Source: an uncultured Alphaproteobacteria bacterium
GTDB lineage: Bacteria > Pseudomonadota > Alphaproteobacteria > UBA2966
Length of the DNA: 64,000 nt
Reading direction: 5' to 3'
Assembly: GCA_958295725.1 (NCBI GenBank)
Contig: OY282368.1
Location: forward strand, 2,750,001 to 2,814,000
Under the pieces are notes generated by a model. It did no database searches, was not told the origin of the DNA, and saw only the letters and a program-made list of their open reading frames with translations. Below are positions 1 to 6,870 of this stretch, piece after piece. Numbering within the stretch: the stretch's first letter is position 1; each line of letters begins with the position of its first letter. The translations under genes and the position numbers were made by a program.

Positions 1-174
1 CTTCTCCGTTCCCTCTTGCACGCCGAAGAAAGCATGGACCCATGCCGGGTCGAAAACTCCGACGGCCACGAAAACCACGAGCAAACCGGCCAGCAGCAAG
101 ACGAGAGTCGCGAGTACGGGCCGCGCCCCGAGTGCGGCCCACGCCCCTGTTGCCCGCGAACGCAATGCGTTCAC
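1..174 (-). CDS. Membrane protein, N-terminal fragment cut by the window edge
   Basis: The first 58 residues of a minus-strand protein can be read from a GTG at 174; the rest lies outside the window. A short basic head is followed by one hydrophobic stretch at about residues 20-40, which suggests a signal anchor or first membrane span. The start is odd. An ATG at 224 with a strong purine-rich Shine-Dalgarno opens a 17-codon reading frame whose TGA overlaps this GTG as GTGA, so translation may be coupled through a leader peptide, or the true start may differ. I do not recognise the family. Confidence 0.45.
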   Translation of the reverse strand, partial: MNALRSRATGAWAALGARPVLATLVLLLAGLLVVFVAVGVFDPAWVHAFFGVQEGTEK

Positions 175-325
175 GAACGCGGCCCCACGCGGCGCGCGGC
201 GCCGACCTCGCGCCCGATCGTCATGGTCGCTCTCCCTTCCCCGGCGATGCCGCCGCGCCAAGGGAAGCGGCTCGCGATACGCCGGTCAAGCCGGGAGGGG
301 GGCGGAAAGAAGCGCCGGCGGCCCG

Positions 326-1000
326 CTACGGCGCCTCGCCGTCCTTGACGCAGCTCGCGACCAGGACCTCGCTGCACAGGCCGCCGGGGCAGACGACGCG
401 GCGGTAGCGGGCCTCCCAATGCTCCGCGTAGATGTGCCGCCACAGCCTGATCGGCCGGCAGCCGCCCACGAGGGCCGGGGCGATCAGGTAGGCGAGTCGC
501 CACAGCCCCGTCGCCAGCTTGGCGCCGAACCCGTGGCCCGCGGTCAACGACGCGAGGCACAGCAGCCCGCCGGGCCGCAGCACGCGGCGCGCCTCCCCGA
601 GCAGCTTGTGGATGTCGTCGACGCTCAGGAGATCGAACACGTAGGCGCAGACGAACCGGTCATGGCTGGACCCGGCGGCGTCGAGGTCCATGTCCCCGGC
701 GGTCAGGCGAACCTCGGCCCGCGGGCCCCACGGCGCCAGCCGCTCGCGCGTCAGCTCGAACATGGTGTCGCTGATGTCCACGGCCGTGTAGGTCGCCCGC
801 TCCGGCAAGTGACGGGACAGCAGGCGTTCGGCCAGGCGGCCGGTGCCGCACCCGAACTCGAACACGGCGGTCGCCTCGTCGAGTTCGGCGTTCTCGATCA
901 GCAGCTCGATAGGGCGCCGCTCGTAGAGCGCGCCGCGGTCCTGCCGGGCCCCGAAGCGGTCGTAGAACCTCTTGGCCCGAGCGTGCGAGAACGTGCGCAC
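326..1000 (-). CDS. Class I SAM-dependent methyltransferase
   Basis: A 224-residue protein with a Rossmann-type SAM-binding core. Motif I, FEFGCGTGRL, is at about residues 48-57. An acidic strand end in TAVDISDTMF would hold the SAM ribose, and RVLRPGGLLCLASL is the usual post-motif helix and strand. The substrate cannot be told from sequence. The C-terminal third has two hydrophobic segments around a region rich in R, W and Y, so a lipid or membrane-associated substrate is possible. It starts 10 bp after the SixA-like gene, so the two are probably co-transcribed. Confidence 0.85.
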   Translation of the reverse strand: MRTFSHARAKRFYDRFGARQDRGALYERRPIELLIENAELDEATAVFEFGCGTGRLAERLLSRHLPERATYTAVDISDTMFELTRERLAPWGPRAEVRLTAGDMDLDAAGSSHDRFVCAYVFDLLSVDDIHKLLGEARRVLRPGGLLCLASLTAGHGFGAKLATGLWRLAYLIAPALVGGCRPIRLWRHIYAEHWEARYRRVVCPGGLCSEVLVASCVKDGEAP

Positions 1001-1009
1001 GGCGACCGG

Positions 1010-1540
1010 CTATCGCGCGTGCCGGGGGACGACGAAATCCACCAGCCGCGCCCGCCCGCGCGCGACCTCGGACCACGAACGCGCATCGACGGACAGGACG
1101 GCGAGCGCGGCCGTCGGAAACTTCGCGCGCATCTCGTCGGACGGCCCGCCCGCCCGCCCGTCGTCCGCGTCCGCGTCGAGCCGGATCGCCAACTCCTGTA
1201 TTCCCGGGTTGTGGGCGATGACGAGGAGGCGCCCGACCCCGTCGGGGACGCGGCGAACCGCCCGCAGGAGCCGGTCGGAGGACGCCAGATACAGGCCCCG
1301 CGTCGCGCTCGACCGGATCTCCCCGTCGATCGACTCGCGCGCCAGTTTCCACGTCTCGCGCACGCGGCGCGCGGCGGAACACATCACGAGGTCCGGGACC
1401 AAGCCGTTGCGTTCGATGTAGCCGCCCATGCGCCGCGCCGCCTTCCGCCCCCGCGCGCCGAGCGGCCGGTCGAAGTCGTCGAGGACGGGATCGTCCCAGC
1501 TCGATTTGGCGTGGCGCATGAGAAGCAGGGTTTTGGACAT
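1010..1540 (-). CDS. SixA-type histidine phosphatase (phosphoglycerate mutase superfamily)
   Basis: A 176-residue protein. The phosphatase signature LLLMRHAKSSW is at residues 5-15; its RHA supplies the phospho-accepting histidine and an arginine. A second histidine lies in LLVIAHNPGI. SixA proteins dephosphorylate phosphohistidine on phosphotransfer domains, but many family members act on small molecules, so the substrate is uncertain. The ATG at 1540 was chosen because the family motif begins within five residues of it; the frame stays open further upstream without homology. It is the first gene of a likely pair with the methyltransferase. Confidence 0.85.
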   Translation of the reverse strand: MSKTLLLMRHAKSSWDDPVLDDFDRPLGARGRKAARRMGGYIERNGLVPDLVMCSAARRVRETWKLARESIDGEIRSSATRGLYLASSDRLLRAVRRVPDGVGRLLVIAHNPGIQELAIRLDADADDGRAGGPSDEMRAKFPTAALAVLSVDARSWSEVARGRARLVDFVVPRHAR

Positions 1541-1772
1541 TCGACCGGAACCGTTCGCGCCGCCCGCCGGGGGCTCTGACGCCCGGGCGCCAGCCGTGAC
1601 AATATACCGGGATCGGGCGGGCGGGGAGGAGACCGGAATGGCGGACACGACCTTTTCGACAAACATCGGCGGCGACATCGAGCCGGCAGCGGGGTAGCGG
1701 TCGCGCGCGGACGGGCCGCGCCGGCGCGCGGAAGCCCCCCTCCACCGTTCGACCGGACGCCGGACGCATCGC

Positions 1773-2966
1773 ATGTACGTGTCGGGATTCACCATCCGTT
1801 CGCGGGACGGGTTCCGTCCGGGTCCCGGCGCCCGCCTGTCGCTGTTCTACTGGTGCCTGTTCCTGGTCATCGGGATCCACGCGCCCTTCTGGCCGGTGTG
1901 GCTGCAAGGCCGGGGAATGACGGCCGCCGAGATCGGCGTTCTGCTCGCGGCCGGCATATGGGTGAAGGTGTTCGCCAATCCGCTCATCGGGCACGTGGTG
2001 GACCGCCGCGGCGACCGGCGGCGTCCGATGATCGTCCTCGCGGGCGCCGGCCTCGCGTCCGCCTCGCTGTTCGCGGTCGCGACCGACTTCTGGACGCTGC
2101 TGCTGGTCTCGGGACTGTTCGGCCTGGCGCTCTCGTCGCTGTTCCCGCTCTCCGACAATCTGGCGGTACGCGTCGCCGACGAACGGAACCTGCAATACGG
2201 ACGCCTGCGCCTGTGGGGGTCCATCAGTTTCATCCTGGCCGCGGTCCTCGGCGGCCGGGTTCTCGAAGGCCGTTCCGAGGGATGGATCCTGGCCCTGGTG
2301 CTGATGGCGATGGCCGCCACGTGGTTGTCGACGTTCTTCCTTCCCGACGCGCGCTGGCCGGCCCGACGCGGCGGGAAATCGACGTCGTTGCGGCTATTGC
2401 GCAATCCCGTGTTCATCCTCTTTCTCGCCGGCGCCAGCCTCATACAGTCGAGCCACGCGGTCTTCTACGGTTTCTCCACCCTCCACTGGCGTTCGGCCGG
2501 GCATTCCGACGCGACGATCGGATGGTTGTGGGCGGAGGGCGTGATCGTGGAGGTGGCGCTGTTCCTCCTCGGCGGGATGCTTCTCGCCCGGCTCGGGCCG
2601 GTCCGGCTGATCGTCGTCGCCGGGCTGGCGGGCGCGTTGCGGTGGAGCGTCACCGGACTCACCGCCGATCTCGGGCCGCTCCTGGCGGTTCAGACCCTGC
2701 ACGCCTTCACGTTCGCGGCCACCCATCTCGGCGCCGTCCACTTCATCGCCCGGGCGGCGCCGTCGAGCCTGTCCGCCTCGGCCCAGTCGATCTATTCGGC
2801 GCTGGGCACGGGCGTGGGCTTCGGCGTGACGATGCCGCTGGCGGGTTACCTGTACGCGCAGTTCGGCGGCCACGCGTTCCTGTTCATGGGCGCCATGGCC
2901 CTGGCCGGCGCCGGGTGCGCGGCGCTCCTGGCGCGGCGCTGGGACGGGAACCCGATCTCCCTCTGA
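1773..2966 (+). CDS. MFS transporter, HcaT / nucleoside:H+ symporter-like
   Basis: A 397-residue inner-membrane transporter with about 12 hydrophobic spans. The segment YGRLRLWGSISFI near residues 143-155 is typical of the HcaT-like (MFS_1_like) group, which includes phenylpropionate permeases and nucleoside symporters. A GHVVDRRGDRRRP loop after the second span is the MFS loop 2-3 signature. The substrate is not predictable. It is divergent from the SixA gene, with 232 bp between them that hold the promoters. The first 20 residues are weakly supported, and a later start is possible. Confidence 0.85.
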   Translation: MYVSGFTIRSRDGFRPGPGARLSLFYWCLFLVIGIHAPFWPVWLQGRGMTAAEIGVLLAAGIWVKVFANPLIGHVVDRRGDRRRPMIVLAGAGLASASLFAVATDFWTLLLVSGLFGLALSSLFPLSDNLAVRVADERNLQYGRLRLWGSISFILAAVLGGRVLEGRSEGWILALVLMAMAATWLSTFFLPDARWPARRGGKSTSLRLLRNPVFILFLAGASLIQSSHAVFYGFSTLHWRSAGHSDATIGWLWAEGVIVEVALFLLGGMLLARLGPVRLIVVAGLAGALRWSVTGLTADLGPLLAVQTLHAFTFAATHLGAVHFIARAAPSSLSASAQSIYSALGTGVGFGVTMPLAGYLYAQFGGHAFLFMGAMALAGAGCAALLARRWDGNPISL

Positions 2967-2981
2967 CGGGCCGCCTCGACG

Positions 2982-3434
2982 CTACCCCGGCGCGGGCGCG
3001 GGCGCTGGCACGTCGGGAACCCACAGGTAACCGTCCGGATCGACGATGAAGGCCTCGCGAAGCCCGTGCGGCTTGTCGCCGGCGCCGTCGAGGACGACAT
3101 ACCCGCGTTCGCGCGCCGCCCGCTCCGCCTCGTCGGGGTCGCGACCATGCAGGCGCAGTTCGGCGCCGATTCCGCGGACGAGCTCGCCATTCAGGCTGCC
3201 GTGGAGCGGATGGTCCCGATAGGTGTGATCCGCGTGCAACATCCACTCCGCGTCGCGAAACCGCAGGACGGCGAAATCCGGATCGCCGTAGACGACTTCC
3301 GCGCCAAGCACCTCGCGCTGGAACGCGAGCGCGGTTTCGATGTCGCGAACCAGCAGGTTCACGGTCAGGCCCGACAGGGATCGGCCGTACTCCGGCGCCG
3401 GCATCCACGGCTCGCCCGTTCTCAGTTTCATCAC
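2982..3434 (-). CDS. VOC / glyoxalase-bleomycin resistance superfamily protein
   Basis: A 150-residue protein with the paired beta-alpha-beta-beta-beta layout of the vicinal oxygen chelate fold. It opens with LTVNLLVRDIETALAFQREVLGAE and the second module ends with FIVDPDGYLWVPD, as in glyoxalase-like proteins. Possible metal ligands are the histidines near HADHTYRDH and a late glutamate in LREAFIVDPDGYLW. The reaction is unknown; members range from glyoxalases to dioxygenases and antibiotic-binding proteins. The tail is Pro-Ala rich. Its start overlaps the end of the broken Fic gene by 4 bp. Confidence 0.8.
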   Translation of the reverse strand: MMKLRTGEPWMPAPEYGRSLSGLTVNLLVRDIETALAFQREVLGAEVVYGDPDFAVLRFRDAEWMLHADHTYRDHPLHGSLNGELVRGIGAELRLHGRDPDEAERAARERGYVVLDGAGDKPHGLREAFIVDPDGYLWVPDVPAPAPAPG

Positions 3435-3881
3435 GGTCTCCCCGGCCCGGCACCGCCTGTCGCCTGTTCGTGAAGATGCAGCAACTGCGCCGCGAGCATG
3501 TCGCTCAACATTTTCTCGAGTCCGGTCAGGTCGATCTTTCCATTTTCCTGGCCTGCGTCGGCGACTTCCAGTGCGTCGTAGTACGGGAACTTGTCCTCTG
3601 AAATTTGCTCGGGAACGGTTCTGGAGCCGGGAAGCAGATATCCGAGTCGAATGGCGAGTACGGCGTAGCCGAGAGCGCGAGCCGTCCTTCCGTTACCGTC
3701 GGAGAATGGATGGATCCAATTCACTCGCCACAACAGGCAGGCGGCGAGGTGGATCGGCGACCGCATCGAACTGGCGAAGGGCGTTCCTTGCCTCGTTTCT
3801 GGCGATTTCTTCCGGATCGGACGGAAGTTCGACTGCCTCGGGGACACTTTCCCGTATCGGACGGTCGGAATTATCGCCCAT
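3431..3881 (-). pseudogene. Fic-domain AMP-transferase toxin, broken by internal deletion and frameshift
   Basis: Two pieces of one Fic protein lie in different frames. The N-terminal piece starts at ATG 3881 and carries the helix EIARNEARNALRQFDAV. The C-terminal piece holds an intact Fic loop, HPFSDGNGRTAR, with the catalytic His and the Asn-Gly-Arg nucleotide-binding residues. Intact relatives have roughly 80 residues between these blocks, here reduced to a short join with a frame change near 3790-3810. The missing part includes the substrate-flap region, so an active enzyme is unlikely. The start overlaps the stop of the small upstream gene, the usual toxin-antitoxin layout. Confidence 0.75.
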
Positions 3882-4047
3882 TCCGTCGCAGCAGCTCCGC
3901 TTCCCGATCGATGGTTTCCCTCGTTATCCGGTCATTCCCGATTTTGGAATTTCCACAAGCGAAACTGCGGCGTTGCTCTTCCTTTTCCTCGGGAGTCATC
4001 CTTACCGATCTCGATTTTTCGATCAAATCCTCCAATTCATCGGACAT
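3871..4047 (-). CDS. Small Fic-associated antitoxin-like protein
   Basis: A 58-residue protein too short to be noticed easily. It is rich in Glu, Arg and Lys, with the segment EEQRRSFACGNSKIGNDRIT. Genes like it sit directly upstream of Fic toxins, and their helix blocks the Fic active site through an (S/T)xxxE(G/N) motif. In this copy the inhibitory Glu is not evident, because Gly stands near its expected place. Its stop codon overlaps the ATG of the Fic gene within ATGGGCGATAA. It survives although the toxin is broken. Assignment as antitoxin is inference from position and composition. Confidence 0.6.
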   Translation of the reverse strand: MSDELEDLIEKSRSVRMTPEEKEEQRRSFACGNSKIGNDRITRETIDREAELLRRNGR

Positions 4048-4176
4048 GTACTTCTCTTCCCCCGATCGTCGACAAAAACCGTATCACCCGGATTACGGAC
4101 GATAGTCTTCGGGGCATCGGCGATCAATGCGCCGGAAGCGATCTCCGGGCGCGACCGCGGTCCGTCGTTCCGCCGG

Positions 4177-5037
4177 CTACCCCGGTCCGGGCGGGCCCGG
4201 CCGCCGCGGCCGCCGCGAAATCGGATACCCGCCGGCCCGGTCGACGAACGGCATCAGCAGCAGACGGAACACGCCCAGCCGGAAGGGATCCCGGAACTGC
4301 TCCAGACCGACGGTCATTCCCGTGTGTCCCGCCGCGGGCCGCGCGCGATAGGTGCCGAACAGCCGGTCCCACCAGGGAAAATTGAAGCCGAAATTGCTGT
4401 TCGTCTCCGCCCTGTGGATGGAGTGATGGACCCGGTGCATGTCCGGCGTCACCACGAACAGGCGGAGGACGCGGTCGACGCCGTCCGGCAGCCGCACGTT
4501 GCCATGATTGAACAGCGACGTCCCGTTCAGCAGGATCTCGAACAGGACGACGGCTTCCGGCGGCGCCCCCAGCGCCACGACCGCCGCCATCTTGATGCCC
4601 ATCGAGACGACGATCTCGACGGGATGGAACCGCAAACCGGTCGTCGTGTCGAAGTCGAGGTCGCTGTGATGCGTCATGTGAAGACGCCAGAGCGGCGACA
4701 CCGCGTGAAACAGCACGTGCTGGCCGTAGATCAGGCAATCGAGCGCCAGCACCGCGACGGGAACGGATATCCATGCCGGAATATCCCGGACGTGCAGCAG
4801 CCCCCAGCCGCGCGCCGACGCCGCCTCCGCCACGCCGACCGCCAGGATCGGGAACGCGATTCTCAGGACCGCGGCGTCGATGGCGGCCAGCGACAGGTTG
4901 GCGGTCCAGCGTCCGCGCCGGCCGAGGGAAGGCCGGCGTCGCGGGGATGCGATTTCCCAGACCGCCATCGCCACGAGAATCGACAGGAAGGCGCCGAGCC
5001 GGACTTCCGGTTCATGGGCCGCCAGCCAGTCCTGCAT
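4177..5037 (-). CDS. Sterol desaturase / fatty acid hydroxylase family membrane protein
   Basis: A 286-residue integral membrane di-iron oxygenase. The histidine boxes are visible in order: HVLFH, then HMTHH, then MHRVHHS with an upstream HGN. Several hydrophobic spans fill the first 150 residues. Bacterial members hydroxylate or desaturate lipids such as fatty acids, carotenoids or ornithine lipids; the substrate here is unknown. The ATG at 5037 gives the usual family length, and the frame continues upstream without homology. A Pro-Gly-Arg tail ends the protein. It is divergent from the alpha/beta hydrolase, with about 95 bp between. Confidence 0.85.
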   Translation of the reverse strand: MQDWLAAHEPEVRLGAFLSILVAMAVWEIASPRRRPSLGRRGRWTANLSLAAIDAAVLRIAFPILAVGVAEAASARGWGLLHVRDIPAWISVPVAVLALDCLIYGQHVLFHAVSPLWRLHMTHHSDLDFDTTTGLRFHPVEIVVSMGIKMAAVVALGAPPEAVVLFEILLNGTSLFNHGNVRLPDGVDRVLRLFVVTPDMHRVHHSIHRAETNSNFGFNFPWWDRLFGTYRARPAAGHTGMTVGLEQFRDPFRLGVFRLLLMPFVDRAGGYPISRRPRRPGPPGPG

Positions 5038-5132
5038 CGGCGTCACTCCAGACCGCGGTTCCGGGAAGGGTACAATGCCGCCGTCCTGGCGGCGAGATGG
5101 CCCGGCGCTTCCTCGACATCGGAAGGGAACGG

Positions 5133-5765
5133 ATGACCGAAATCCTGTTCGACGGCCCGCCCGACGCCCGCGATTGCGCGATCCTCGCGCACGGCGCCGG
5201 CGCACCGATGGACAGCCCCTTCATGGCCGCGTTCGCCGAGGGGATCGGCGCGGCCGGCATACGGGTCGCGCGGTTCGAGTTTCCGTACATGGCCCGGCGC
5301 CGCGAGGACGGCAAGCGGCGGCCGCCGGACCGGGAGCCGGCGTTGATCTCCCGCTGGAACGCCGTCGTGGACGACCTGCGCCGGACGGGGGCTCCGCGCC
5401 GGCGGCTGTTCATCGGGGGCAAGTCGATGGGCGGGCGCATCGCCAGTTTGATCGCCGACGAGGCGGCGGTCGCGGGCCTGATCTGCCTGGGGTATCCCTT
5501 CCATCCCCCGGGCAAGCCCGAGCGCACCCGGGTCGGTCATCTCGGGGCGCTCCGGACTCCCACCCTCGTCGTCCAGGGCGAGCGGGATCCGTTGGGGTCG
5601 CGCGAGGACGTGGCTGGCTATGCGTTGTCGGCCGCGATCCGCCTGCGTTGGCTCGCCGACGGCGATCATGGTTTCAGGCCACGCAAGGCGTCCGGCCGAA
5701 CGGAGGCGCGGAATTGGGAGGAGGGAATCCAGGCCGTGGTCGATTTCGTCGATCAGGGCTTCTGA
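5133..5765 (+). CDS. Alpha/beta-hydrolase, KANL3/Tex30-like family
   Basis: A 210-residue protein. The nucleophile elbow GGKSMGGR has the catalytic serine, LAHGAGAPMDSPFM forms the oxyanion region, and an aspartate in VVQGERDPLGS and a histidine in DGDHGFRP complete the triad. This short family is annotated only as hydrolase or dienelactone hydrolase-like, and its substrate is unknown. The start at 5133 follows a GGAAGG ribosome binding site; an upstream ATG at 5097 is less well placed. It converges on the next gene with a 13-bp overlap of the two 3' ends. Confidence 0.85.
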   Translation: MTEILFDGPPDARDCAILAHGAGAPMDSPFMAAFAEGIGAAGIRVARFEFPYMARRREDGKRRPPDREPALISRWNAVVDDLRRTGAPRRRLFIGGKSMGGRIASLIADEAAVAGLICLGYPFHPPGKPERTRVGHLGALRTPTLVVQGERDPLGSREDVAGYALSAAIRLRWLADGDHGFRPRKASGRTEARNWEEGIQAVVDFVDQGF

Positions 5766-6643
5766 ACGTCCTTGATCAGCCTGTACAGGGCGGAGTGATC
5801 GAGATCGCCCCAGCCGCGTTCCAGCAGCCTGTCGTACAACTCCAGGTTCAGATTCAGGGCGGGCAGCTCGATCCCGAGGGCGGACGCGAACTCCGCGGCT
5901 TCGAACATGTCCTTGCGCTGGGTCCTGGCGCGGCCGCCGGGTTCGAAATCGCCGTCGATCATCCGTTTCCCGTGCAGTTCCAGGATCCGGGACGTCGCGA
6001 ATCCCCCCATCAGGGCGTCGCGGACCCTGGCGGGATCGACGCCGGCGGTCTCCGCCAGGACCAGGGCTTCCGACACCGCGCCGATAGTCAGGCCGACGAT
6101 GACCTGATTGACCGTTTTCGTGACCTGACCCGCGCCGACGTCGCCGACGTGGCTGACGTTCCGGCCGAGGACCTCGAAGATGGGTCTGGCGCGCTCGAAG
6201 GCTTCCGGGATGCCGCCCGCCATGATCGACAACGCGGCGTCCCGCGCGCCGACGGCGCCGCCCGAGACGGGGGCGTCCACGTAGTGGCCGCCGGCGTCGG
6301 ATACCGCCGCCGCGAATCGCCGCGTGGGCATGACCGCCGTCGTTCCCATGTCGATGACGAGGGCATCCGCCCGGAGGCTCGCGACGACGCCACGATCGCC
6401 CAGCAGGATCTCTTCCAACGTGTCCGTGTCCGGCAGCATGAGGATCACGGTATCGGCGGCCTCGGCGACTTCCCCGGGACCGCGGGCGGGGCGGAGCCCC
6501 TTGGCGCGCAGGTCCTCGACCACCGCCCGACTGCGGTTGTGGCCGACCACGCGTGCGCCGGCCGAGAGGAGATTCTCCGCCATCGGCCGTCCCATCAGGC
6601 CGAGCCCGATGAATCCGACCGACCGTCCGTCCAGCGTTCCCAT
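5753..6643 (-). CDS. NAD(P)-dependent oxidoreductase, 3-hydroxyisobutyrate dehydrogenase family
   Basis: A 296-residue beta-hydroxyacid dehydrogenase. The Rossmann signature GFIGLGLMGRPMAENL is at residues 10-25, the substrate-binding segment DAPVSGGAVGARD is near residue 123, and the catalytic lysine lies in GQVTKTVNQVI. The family includes 3-hydroxyisobutyrate, tartronate semialdehyde and 6-phosphogluconate-like dehydrogenases, plus glyoxylate and succinic semialdehyde reductases. Context does not decide between these. It appears monocistronic; about 190 bp separate it from the helicase gene upstream, and a repeat element lies in that gap. Confidence 0.85.
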   Translation of the reverse strand: MGTLDGRSVGFIGLGLMGRPMAENLLSAGARVVGHNRSRAVVEDLRAKGLRPARGPGEVAEAADTVILMLPDTDTLEEILLGDRGVVASLRADALVIDMGTTAVMPTRRFAAAVSDAGGHYVDAPVSGGAVGARDAALSIMAGGIPEAFERARPIFEVLGRNVSHVGDVGAGQVTKTVNQVIVGLTIGAVSEALVLAETAGVDPARVRDALMGGFATSRILELHGKRMIDGDFEPGGRARTQRKDMFEAAEFASALGIELPALNLNLELYDRLLERGWGDLDHSALYRLIKDVQKP

Positions 6644-6768
6644 TTCAGGCGCCTCCGGTTTGGGCGGCCCATGCGATCCGGGTTTCCCGGACCGAGGATG
6701 ATCATCCGAGGCAGCGGCGGTCAATATCCTGTCCCGGTTCGCCGCTCGCGAGGCGTTCCCGGCGGCCG

Positions 6769-6870
6769 GCCTCTCCCCCCCTCGACGGGAAGAGGCCGGG
6801 AGGGGGTGGACCGCGGTCCCGCCGCGCGCCGGATTCATGCTCCGACGGTGTGCGGATCGTGCGGATCGCC
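6769..6870. repeat. Dispersed palindrome plus a single copy of the 47-bp satellite core
   Basis: Two neighbouring modules. The first (6769-6807) is a G/C-rich imperfect palindrome with CTCTCCCCCC paired to CCGGGAGGGGG. The second (6841-6870) reads TCCGACGGTGTGCGG and then repeats GTGCGGATC, the same core that is tandemly amplified at 62.49-63.81 kb. The second module lies inside the helicase gene and encodes its last ten residues. A similar pair occurs at 26.53-26.63 kb. Confidence 0.6.

Noticed and set aside
419-2195. Long frames opposite the methyltransferase, phosphatase and MFS genes
   Set aside because: They are antisense frames caused by high GC; the sense genes carry clear family motifs.
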